From Aphanomyces cochlioides (lineage: Eukaryota; Oomycota; Saprolegniomycetes; Saprolegniales; Verrucalvaceae), in NCBI GenBank assembly GCA_019828595.1, contig JAHQRK010000017.1, positions 620,001-684,000 on the forward strand: 64,000 bases of DNA, written 5' to 3'. The notes below the pieces were generated by a model. It had not been told where the DNA came from, did not search any database, and saw nothing but the letters and a program-made list of their open reading frames with translations. The stretch's first letter is position 1, and the number at the start of each line of letters is the position of its first letter. The translations under genes and the position numbers were made by a program. Shown one piece after another: positions 20,201 to 29,082 of the stretch.

Positions 20201-22549
20201 ATATTAATGAAGTTTGAAGGGTAGACCTCTCTAAACCACTCTTCCGCTTGATATGCATTGCGGGAGGTATCGAGTTGAAAGGGTCAAGGGGGATGGAAGA
20301 TTAATGAAGTTTGAAGGGTAGACCTCTCTAAACCACTCCTCCGCTTGATATGCGTTGCCACAGGTATTTGATTTCACGGTACTCACAGCAAAATACCTCG
20401 CGATAGTGACAATGTTCGTATTCCACACAGGCGTTTCATTCAAAAGGCTTGATTCTCCCTCGTCGTGTCCCTCCTGATGTCACTAACGCAAGGGAAACCG
20501 GTCCTACAACACAGGAATGTGTCGCAAGCTTCCCCACACCCATCAAAAGTCGGCCAAACCCCGAAATCCGCATATGGGGTTTTATCCACGATCATGTATC
20601 CCACAACCTGCCAAATCCGCATATGGGAACCAACGACTACCTCGGTTTAGTGACTTAGCTAACGCAGTCCCATATAACTCACACCCAAGTAGTCAAATTG
20701 ACACTCCAGATAACGACCAAAAACCAGGGAACACACATTCCCTCACCACATCCATGTTGAAGACGCGCGCACACCTTGCCACGTCCATATCTTCAACATG
20801 GACGTCATCCATCTGCATGCCGCACTCTGTGACAGTCCTAGCAGTTCTCGCCTCACGAGCTGCCACTCTACTCACGCCAGTCGCTTGCACAACAGGTACG
20901 TCTACAAGCACCTATCCACCATCGATTCAAGGACGTACGTAGGTCCGCCTGTATCCCAACGACCATCGCCTCGCTGACAATGCCTTGGAAGTGGAGACGG
21001 TGATCGTGACGACTACGACGTACGACAAGCAAATGTCGCGATGGACACCACAATAGCGTCGAAGACCCCACGGCCGGTCCTCCCGACGTGATCACACTCA
21101 GCATTCGTGGACACAGACAGTCGCAGTCGATCAGGTCCTGAGGAGCGAGCGCTGTACACTGGAAGCGAACGGGCGAGATGGGAGTAGCGTCGTTCGTGTG
21201 CGTTGGAGTGGCCAGCTCGTGTAGGATTAACTAGAGACGCATAATGTATATATTGTACTATGACTCGCTAGGCGTTCGGTTGATGTGTGGGTAGCTGTGT
21301 TGCTTGCTGGGAGACGCCTGAGCATGTGTGTTGGCGTGAGGTCCGTGGGGAGAAGGCGGCGTGCGCGCGGCGATGGCGTGTATTGAATTTGGGGGTGAAT
21401 CCTGTGTAATTGAATGCAATTTTGGTAATGTTTGCAGGAGGTATTGAGTTGAAAGGGGGATGGAATATTAATGAAGTTTGAAGGGTAGACCTCTCTAAAC
21501 CACTCTTCCGCTTGATATGCATTGCGGGAGGTATCGAGTTGAAAGGGTCAAGGGGGATGGAAGATTAATGAAGTTTGAAGGGTAGACCTCTCTAAACCAC
21601 TCCTCCGCTTGATATGCGTTGCCACAGGTATTTGATTTCACGGTACTCACAGCAAAATACCTCGCGATAGTGACAATGTTCGTATTCCACACAGGCGTTT
21701 CATTCAAAAGGCTTGATTCTCCCTCGTCGTGTCCCTCCTGATGTCACTAACGCAAGGGAAACCGGTCCTACAACACAGGAATGTGTCGCAAGCTTCCCCA
21801 CACCCATCAAAAGTCGGCCAAACCCCGAAATCCGCATATGGGGTTTTATCCACGATCATGTATCCCACAACCTGCCAAATCCGCATATGGGAACCAACGA
21901 CTACCTCGGTTTAGTGACTTAGCTAACGCAGTCCCATATAACTCACACCCAAGTAGTCAAATTGACACTCCAGATAACGACCAAAAACCAGGGAACACAC
22001 ATTCCCTCACCACATCCATGTTGAAGACGCGCGCACACCTTGCCACGTCCATATCTTCAACATGGACGTCATCCATCTGCATGCCGCACTCTGTGACAGT
22101 CCTAGCAGTTCTCGCCTCACGAGCTGCCACTCTACTCACGCCAGTCGCTTGCACAACAGGTACGTCTACAAGCACCTATCCACCATCGATTCAAGGACGT
22201 ACGTAGGTCCGCCTGTATCCCAACGACCATCGCCTCGCTGACAATGCCTTGGAAGTGGAGACGGTGATCGTGACGACTACGACGTACGACAAGCAAATGT
22301 CGCGATGGACACCACAATAGCGTCGAAGACCCCACGGCCGGTCCTCCCGACGTGATCACACTCAGCATTCGTGGACACAGACAGTCGCAGTCGATCAGGT
22401 CCTGAGGAGCGAGCGCTGTACACTGGAAGCGAACGGGCGAGATGGGAGTAGCGTCGTTCGTGTGCGTTGGAGTGGCCAGCTCGTGTAGGATTAACTAGAG
22501 ACACATAATGTATATATTGTACTATGACTCGCTAGGCGTTCGGTTGATG
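14291..22549 (+). repeat. Macrosatellite array 2: five complete 1264-base units plus partial ends
   Basis: A partial unit (14291-15051, still carrying the 48 bases of array 1) is followed by units at 15052, 16316, 17580, 18844 and 20108, each 1264 bases, and a truncated one from 21372 to 22549. The 1264-base units all lack the same 48 bases, which span most of a palindrome. Units differ by a handful of single-base variants, for example AATTTCGG/AATTTTGG and GAGACACATAATG/GAGACGCATAATG. Such identity points to recent amplification or strong homogenisation. Copy number may be underestimated by assembly. Confidence 0.95.
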
Positions 22550-22559
22550 TAGGATCGAT

Positions 22560-22870
22560 CACACGAACGACGCCAACACAATCGCCGTTGGAGTCGAAAC
22601 CACGCGAACTGTGCTCCTTTCGACTCGCGCAGGTTGCGGGGAGAGTGCCATATTTTTTATTGGTGCTCTTTGGGTTGCATTAATGACACCCACGGCGTCA
22701 AACACAAGCAGTGCTCATCGCGCGTACGATCACCGTCTTCAATTCCAACGCATTGTCGGCCAGCGGGTCTCCATCGCGGAGATCTGCTCCTTGGTAATGC
22801 GTTGGAGCGAGGCGACTGCCTGGTGGCAAGCACATTGGAATGATCACTTCCATGTCGTCGTGCTTTCTAC
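22560..22870 (-). repeat. Old inverted fragment of the macrosatellite unit
   Basis: Around 22725-22830 the phrase GATCACCGTC, then CGCATTGTC, the CATCGCGGAGATC block and GTTGGAGCGAGGCGA follow the reverse complement of the unit with many substitutions. It borders the right end of array 2, mirroring the old inverted copy on the left at 4.2-4.9 kb. Confidence 0.65.
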
Positions 22871-22926
22871 TAAATGACGAGCTTTATTCAATCTTATCTC
22901 GCTTGGATCGAGTTGGCTTGGAGAAA

Positions 22927-23839
22927 TCAAAAGCAAGGGTTCGGCGCGTCGCATCCTTCAACATCGCTTGACCACAGACAATAGATGACTACACTCACCT
23001 CGAAGAGACCAACAGGATGGCCATGCCAAAAGATCGTATCGTCACGCCCGACAAGGTACACATGCGGCACCGTCTTGACATTATGCGTGAGCTGATATCT
23101 ATGCATTTCGTGACTAGAGTCACGTTCAGACATTGGTTTTCATACTCTTTGGTCAATCGACCGCCTTCAATTCCAATAGCAAAGCGAAATTCGCGCAACG
23201 GCTTGTAGTTGCTTGCCTTTTGGCCATGCACTTCATACGCCTCTAGCTCTTCCTTGGGTTCTTGTGTCAAGGCAATGAACTTGACTGTCACGAGAAGTTT
23301 GATCGTGAAATCGCAAGACACCAGGATTACCGTCACGTCCATACGTATCAAATACTCTTTGAAACTCAATGAGCGCCGCGCGAGATCCTTTGCACCATGT
23401 AGCCTAATAGGTACAGTGTTTTTGATCCAGAGAACGAAGTAGGCGTACGAAAAACATAATGGCAATGATGTGAGATTGACCCAGCGATATTGGTTCGCCT
23501 TGGACGTATTCGATCTCGTCGAGTGGAAACGCTAGCACATTTGGCAAACATTAGTCCCTGCTTACCATTGCGACGCATACCTGGTGTGACTTGATCCAGA
23601 ATCCGTCGCTTTGGATCATGCTCAATATATCCTTTGATTCGATACCGATGGAAGAACACAACGCCAGCGACAGCAACCACAAAACCAATGTCTTTGAGAC
23701 TCCACAGCGTGAGATCGCCCACGTACACGTACGTCAGATATGCAGCAACAGAGGCAAGGCCTAGCGCGTGTCCTGCGGGGGATGTTGCAATGCCGACTAG
23801 CCGACCGACCAAGGAGGTTCCACCAACTTCCATATTCAA
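22927..23839 (-). CDS. Membrane-anchored thioredoxin-like (TlpA/TMX-type) protein with CxxS site
   Basis: Five exons can be joined in frame: 23839-23566, 23531-23449, 23403-23331, 23284-23132 and 23098-about 22999. The 3' end is uncertain, either read-through to the stop at 22927 or a short last exon. The N-terminus has one or two hydrophobic helices (GLASVAAYLTYVYV and DIGFVVAVAGVVFFH). Then comes a thioredoxin fold: strand SHIIAIMFF, active site ATWCKGSR, strand VKFIALTQE, and the cis-proline loop VKTVPHVYLVG. The active site is C-K-G-S rather than CxxC, so it would act as a monothiol exchanger or binding module. ER or other endomembrane location is inferred from the anchor. It is divergently arranged with the coiled-coil gene, 142 bases away. 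Confidence 0.75.
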
Positions 23840-23981
23840 ACGAGAGCTGAAAAAAACCCAGGAAATCTTGAAAAATAAGAATTAATTCAATAAAAATTGA
23901 ATTATTCCTTTTCAACTCATTTATTTCATATTTTTTCAACATGTTTTTTATCAATAGTTCCGACGGTTTCAGGTTGGTCGC

Positions 23982-25326
23982 ATGGAAGACGACGAGAGCG
24001 CCGCGATGCCTCCGAAGGACCTCTGGGACGAAGGAGGGAATGAAATCGCAGTAGTTGTGGCTATGCCCGAGCGACAGACGGCCATTTTGTCAAATACCAC
24101 ACTATATGAACGAATATTGGTCCTCGAGCGCGAAAACCAAGCACTGCAAGATGAATTAAATCGGTCGAAAGCACGAGAGGCCACGCTCCGATTCACCGTC
24201 ACTTGTGTGGAATCCAGTCATCTTCCAGAAGTCCACCAAATCGAAGTACTTCATCGCCACGTCCGCCTTTTGCACGATCAACTCGACGAAGTTGAACGTG
24301 CCAGACAGCAAGCCGTGTTCAAAATTAGTGAATTGGCTTCCGCGTCAACAGTCTCAAGCAAAACAATCGAGCCAGTCGAGTGGGTACAAAAGTACAAGCA
24401 CGACTTTGAGGTGATGAACCAACGTACACGTTTGCTCTTGAATCAGCAAGAAGAACGCCACACAGTTGCGCTTGACGTTGCGTTGAGTAAGCTCGCCCTC
24501 GACCACGCTGCTGCCATTGACAGATTAAAACTCGAGCACGAGGCTCGTATAGCAGCTTGGCGGCACGATGAAGAGCGTCGAGCCAAGGAAATTGAAGCTG
24601 CAATGGAGGCTGACAAGTATGTCTTGTCTGAAAGGACTTTCTTCAGTGAGTGATAACGTAGGCGCAGCGTGCGGCTCGAGATGAAGCATCAAATCGAAGC
24701 AGCTCGCATTCACCAGAGGATATCCACTGCACCTCAGACAAGAATCGAGCCACCGGCTGACGGGGGTGACACGATCGTTCGGCTTCAGCTAGATGCACTA
24801 CGAACTCGGCGCATGGATGCCCTCAAGAAGCTCTGCCTTATTCGCATTTCAAATGCACGCTCGAGGCTGCATGCAGCGTGGCTGAATTGGACAACTTGGA
24901 CGTCAACACAAAGAGCAAATGCAATTCAAGGAGCCCAGCAAATCCGAGTTGCACTGACTCGCTGGTTACTGAACAAAACGCGGCGAAGATTTCATACCTG
25001 GCATGTCCACGCCAAGATACATTCATACCAGATGATCCACAGCACGGTGCTCAATCGCATATTAGCCGTGGAGCGCATTCGTCATATCATTTGTTTCCGA
25101 GTGGTAAGCGTCGATCCAAAGGCTGAGGGTTCATTGACATTGATAGAAAACAAACCAACTGCGAGCTTTCAGTCGTTGGAAAGGAGAATCAGTGGGCAGC
25201 AAGCGAGAAGCTTTGCAATTGCGGAATGAAATCGCCAAGCTCCACGATGAAGTCGCCAAGACGAAAGCTGAAACGTGGCGCTGCAAGCGCCAAATGCTGC
25301 AGCAGTTTAAACAATCAGCAATGTGA
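23982..25326 (+). CDS. Coiled-coil, SFI1-like repeat protein
   Basis: Three exons are inferred: 23982-24616, 24662-25103 and 25147-25326, with introns of 45 and 43 bases. Residues ~40-230 are long heptad-rich helices (YERILVLERENQALQDELNR). The second exon has tryptophan-containing helical repeats such as AAWLNWTTW, TRWLLNKTRRRFHTWH and, after the splice, LRAFSRWKG. These resemble the AxxxxWxxW spacing of SFI1-type centrin-binding repeats. This suggests a basal-body or centrosome scaffold protein, but the match is by pattern only. The C-terminal end is again coiled coil and ends FKQSAM. Confidence 0.65.
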
Positions 25327-25829
25327 AGATAATATAGCTCGAAGCTTGATATTCATTCTATCTGACATGATTGAATTGACTGACGGTTGGGAAACCGACG
25401 ACGAGAGGAGATCTCAACTAACGACATTTTGGAATTGGCTGACCCTCTGGCAATCGGAAGATGGACTGAGGCTGCAAGCGTCACAGGCTCTCACTGCAAA
25501 CGAAGCTCCTTGCATGACGGGTGAAAAGACTAAGTGGCACCGTACCATTCGAATGAGACTACAAACTGATCAATGCACGACGCAGTTCGAGAAAACTCAC
25601 AACACCGAAGCAAGTTTCGGTGGGTGGTTACATGATTTATCCGGGCATGACGTTTAAAATATCCGGATAGTCACCAATTGGAAAACATATTGATCGCCAC
25701 CATATCGCCATATCACACTGTCAAAACTCTTGGTTCTCAGCATGACCAAGTGCTTTTTCGTGCGAAGTCTCTTTGGAGAGATTGGCGTCTGACCATCAAG
25801 ATATTCGACAGCTTTGACAATCAGTGTCA
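25327..25829. other. Downstream region with an unassigned open frame
   Basis: A protein-like frame (contains MIELTDGWETDDERRS) is open to 25657 in another phase. It may be an alternative 3' exon of the upstream gene or a separate small gene; no splice pair settles it. An ATCCGGAT motif occurs just after it, near 25666. Confidence 0.3.
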
Positions 25830-26310
25830 TCGAATTTAATTTGTCCAGGAATTTTTCTCCATGGTTTTTCGTATATTTTGACCAAATAAATTATCTCGAG
25901 AAATGGCCCAATATTGTATAATTTGACCATTCCTTCTTCAAATAATTTGTCCAGATAATTTGTTCATTTTATCCGTTCAGTTTTGCCCTTTGTTTCTTCG
26001 AATATTTTGTTCGTATAATTTGACCACAAGCCTTTTCACTATTTCGTTTGGATAATTTGACCACAGGCTTTTGGAATATTTCGCTCGGATAATTTAATCG
26101 CATGTCGTCGACTAATTTGTCCGGATAATTTGTTCGTCTTTTCGTTCGGATAATTCTAGTTTGTCCGGATACTGTAACCATATGTTGATAGTCATCATCC
26201 GGATATTTGTTTACTTTATCCGGATTGTTCGTCCAAAGATTTTTCGGATAAGAGGTGTTGTTTGGATTTTGGTCGGGATTTTTGGCCGGATTGCTTTGTC
26301 GAGTGGTAGA
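25830..26310. repeat. Degenerate minisatellite built on CGGATAATTTG
   Basis: Many imperfect copies of TTCGGATAATTTGACCACAG and TTTGTCCGGATAATTTG follow each other. Reverse-complemented, the core reads TTATCTGGACAAATTA, so it belongs to the same family as the ATATCTGGACAAAATA repeat at 6.28-6.61 kb, in opposite orientation. No gene lies here. Confidence 0.75.
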
Positions 26311-26414
26311 TCGAACTGTCCCAATATCAATCATAAATCTTGTGGATGGAGTTGTGGTGGTGGTGTGGGGCTAAGGCTCGTTCAATGGTAAAATGTGAAA
26401 ACCACCCAGGAGCG

Positions 26415-26810
26415 TCATCGAGCATCTTCAGGGCGTACATCGCATGTTTCGTCCAGACTGTACCTTGAATATTTGAATCGCTTCTTGACTTACCTTTGAA
26501 CGAAGGTATAGCTCGTGAGCGTACAGTCGGAGTCATCCAGCCTGGTGCTCTCAACACAACTGTCACTTGACGATGGGTTGACCAAATCCAAAATGACCTT
26601 CGCTGGGATGGTTTCGTCGTCGGTTTCAAGAGTCAACTCTGTCGAATCAAAATGCACGAGCCCTGTCAATTCTCTCCAAGGACGGACGCTTCAATGCCAT
26701 GATGGACCGTGAATTCACAGAGCATATCTCACTTACTTTGTGGTCTTAGCTCAACAATAGCGGCTCCTACTGCGCAGACGCAAGTTGGAGCGCAGCCTGA
26801 TGTGAAACTT
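26415..26810 (-). CDS. Small hypothetical acidic protein (5' end unresolved)
   Basis: Three exons join cleanly: from about 26810 to 26737, 26662-26496 and 26457-26415. The junctions have GTAAGT donors and matching phases. The joined frame reads ...TCVCAVGAAIVELRP, then LVHFDSTELTLETDDETIP, an acidic middle, and ends RPEDAR. No in-frame ATG is seen before the neighbouring plus-strand gene, so a further 5' exon or a non-standard start is needed. No family is recognised. It is head to head with the methyltransferase-like gene and may share its promoter. Confidence 0.5.
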
Positions 26811-26864
26811 AATACCTCTGTAAATTGATATTCTACATTATTGATAGAATATCCTCAATTGGTA

Positions 26865-27659
26865 ATGGAAGGAAGCATGGCGGGAGTGCCACCGACGAAG
26901 ACAGATGCGCTTCTGTCAAGAGTTGAGCAGCTCGTGCACGACTACTTTGTCCTGGAATACCCGCTCACAGTTCCATTCACGAACGACTCGTTTCAGTTGG
27001 ACGAGACTGTCTTCGTATCAACAAGCACTGGCAAGACGAAAAACACATCCACAGAGGAAGATACATCGAATGGAACGTCCACGGGGCGTCTGTTTGCTCG
27101 CGCCAAGGTCATCGACACGTCTCCAGCCAAGTATCCCGGTCGTGTAAAGATTGAATACCGCGATGGGTCGACGTACCATGTCGCGCCATCACGATTGACG
27201 CCTCAACTCTTTCGACCGTCAGTGCATCCATTCAAGACGGGTGTGCTCGTGAGTGCCAAGACAGATCACTACCGTCGTCTTGCCAAGACTCAAATTCTGC
27301 CCAGCGATATCGTGCTTGAAATCGGCTGCGATCTACGCATCACTGTTGATTCCATTGCCGAATGCGTTGGTGTAGCCAATGTCATTGGCGTCGACAAGTC
27401 GCACGAGTCGATCCAAGTGGCCAAGCAGACGTATCCCCATTGCCAATTTGTCGAAATGGACATCTTTCACTCGCGAGATGAGCTCCTCGCGCTGGCGGCC
27501 AAGTGTACGAAAATTCTCATTGATATCAATGGCAATCGGCTTTTGGAAGCTGTTCTCAATGCTCTGGCGCTCGTTCTCGATGGCTGTCCACGCGTTGAGC
27601 TCATTATTGTCAAGAGCAGCGAGCTCCATCAACAAGTCCTCAAGCTCCGCAAGCAATAA
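26865..27659 (+). CDS. SAM-dependent methyltransferase-like protein
   Basis: A single exon of 264 residues from the ATG at 26865. Residues ~70-115 form a small basic beta domain (VIDTSPAKYPGRVKIEYRDG). The C-terminal half has a Rossmann methyltransferase pattern: motif I as DIVLEIGCDLRIT, acidic end of strand 2 in VIGVDKS, then FVEMDIF and KILIDINGN for the later strands. Motif I lacks the usual glycine-rich GxGxG (GC-D-L-R instead), so SAM binding may be weak or lost. The substrate cannot be told. A second ATG at 26877 is an alternative start. Confidence 0.65.
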   Translation: MEGSMAGVPPTKTDALLSRVEQLVHDYFVLEYPLTVPFTNDSFQLDETVFVSTSTGKTKNTSTEEDTSNGTSTGRLFARAKVIDTSPAKYPGRVKIEYRDGSTYHVAPSRLTPQLFRPSVHPFKTGVLVSAKTDHYRRLAKTQILPSDIVLEIGCDLRITVDSIAECVGVANVIGVDKSHESIQVAKQTYPHCQFVEMDIFHSRDELLALAAKCTKILIDINGNRLLEAVLNALALVLDGCPRVELIIVKSSELHQQVLKLRKQ

Positions 27660-27741
27660 GATCATGGCGCGATACGATCGCGGCGCTTTCAGATCTTGGC
27701 GCAACAAGATTAGCAATTAGAATTCCCATTGTATAATACAA

Positions 27742-27801
27742 CCAATCAAATGGAAGAACAGATCCAGGACCAACCAATCTTTGACCACATTGCAATTGGA
27801 T
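27742..27801 (+). promoter_or_regulatory. CCAAT boxes upstream of NAF1
   Basis: CCAAT at 27742-27746 and at 27774-27778 are exactly 32 bases apart, and an inverted box (ATTGG) follows at about 27796, ahead of the ATG at 27808. The spacing matches that in the array at 54.8 kb. Confidence 0.5.
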
Positions 27802-27807
27802 TGAAAG

Positions 27808-29082
27808 ATGAGCGACCAGCACATGGACGACGTCTTGGTGGCGGCTGCCTACGCCGGCGTTGAGCCTATTGTCGACACAATACCCATTCCCCATCATCCT
27901 GCTTCTACACAAGCTCCATTTGGCGCCGTTTTGGCGACTTCCAGTGCTGCTGAGGAAGAAGGTGAAGTAAAAGACGAAGTCACTGTAGCTCAAGTTGATG
28001 TAAAGAAAGAGATTGTTGACCAAAACATGGACGGTGAAGAGTCATCCAGCGATGAAGAAAGCGAGCCAGATAGCGACGACGAAGATCAGAAGAAATTGCG
28101 AATTGAGATTGAAGGAGCACTGAAGAAAGAAGAGCAAGCAGCAGCAGGACCACTTGTGACAGCTCATGAAGTGAAGCAATTGCCAATTAAGAAACCCAAC
28201 GTCGAACTCACACCAGAATGCCCAATTGCCAAGATGGGGCGCATTCTCAACGTCAACCGAGCGGAGAACGCAATCACAATTCAAAGCGTTCCGAATCAAC
28301 TGCCACTTGATGAAGGCAGCGTGCTCTGCCTTTCGAACCGACAAGTGCTTGGCTGTGTCGACGAAGTGTTTGGTCCCGTGTCACTGCCGCTTTATTTGAT
28401 TCGCTTTGAAACCGCAGAAGACATTCCAGAGACAGCAACACTCCATGCTGACGTGTTCTACGCTACCGAGCATGCTACGTACGTTCAACCCGAGAAATGC
28501 CGCGTCAAAGGCTCGGACGCATCAAATCTGTATGATGAAGAGCCTGGCGATGACGAAATGGAATTTTCAGACGATGAAGCTGAACAAAATGCAAAGAGGA
28601 GTAAGCGCAAGCATCCTGGAAACAAGCAGCAATCCACAGAGCCCAGACCCCCACGTCAACAGTACCGAGAACCACACCACCATCAACCGCGTCACTTCCA
28701 ACCTGGCTATCACGATCATCCTCCCCCGCCACGTCCCCATCAACCTTATCAAGCACCACCACCATATCCCCCACAATACCATCAGCCATATCCAATGGCT
28801 CCTCCACCGCCGCCGCACAATGCCTATTATCCAGACCAATACCAATACCATCCTGGACAATACCAGCAGCACCCAGAGCATCAACACCATCATCATCCAG
28901 GTGGTCCCGGTGGCTATCATCCTCCATATCCCCCACAAGAGCAATACCCACCGCAGTGGCAACAACCCCCACCAAGCCGTACAACCCAAACGCGCCATAC
29001 CCGCCGTATCAACCACCACAACCACCTCGATCGAATTATCCATATTAAGGAGATATCTTTTGCCGCTTGGACGATGGAGTAA
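27808..29082 (+). CDS. NAF1: H/ACA snoRNP assembly factor NAF1
   Basis: The central ~110 residues (about 130-240) match the Gar1/NAF1 beta-barrel that binds Cbf5/dyskerin during H/ACA RNP assembly. Visible segments are MGRILNVNRAENAITIQS, LDEGSVLCLSNRQVLGCVDE and VFGPVSLPLYLIRF. An acidic region (EESSSDEESEPDSDDED) precedes it and a basic linker (KRSKRKH) follows. The tail is a His/Pro/Tyr-rich low-complexity region. Near 28970 the P/Y-rich pattern continues in the neighbouring frame and would end in NYPY at about 29050, so the annotated last ~38 residues may result from a one-base indel in a C run. The nucleus is the expected site of action. It overlaps the 3' end of ALC1 on the other strand. 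Confidence 0.85.
   Translation: MSDQHMDDVLVAAAYAGVEPIVDTIPIPHHPASTQAPFGAVLATSSAAEEEGEVKDEVTVAQVDVKKEIVDQNMDGEESSSDEESEPDSDDEDQKKLRIEIEGALKKEEQAAAGPLVTAHEVKQLPIKKPNVELTPECPIAKMGRILNVNRAENAITIQSVPNQLPLDEGSVLCLSNRQVLGCVDEVFGPVSLPLYLIRFETAEDIPETATLHADVFYATEHATYVQPEKCRVKGSDASNLYDEEPGDDEMEFSDDEAEQNAKRSKRKHPGNKQQSTEPRPPRQQYREPHHHQPRHFQPGYHDHPPPPRPHQPYQAPPPYPPQYHQPYPMAPPPPPHNAYYPDQYQYHPGQYQQHPEHQHHHHPGGPGGYHPPYPPQEQYPPQWQQPPPSRTTQTRHTRRINHHNHLDRIIHIKEISFAAWTME

Noticed and set aside
14291..22549. A CRISPR array or rDNA array
   Set aside because: Units are 1.26 kb with no short repeat-spacer pattern, and no rRNA-like segments are visible.
28505..29043. Minus-strand frames of about 158 codons under NAF1
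   Set aside because: They are the complement of the His/Pro-rich NAF1 tail and consist of its mirrored low-complexity codons.
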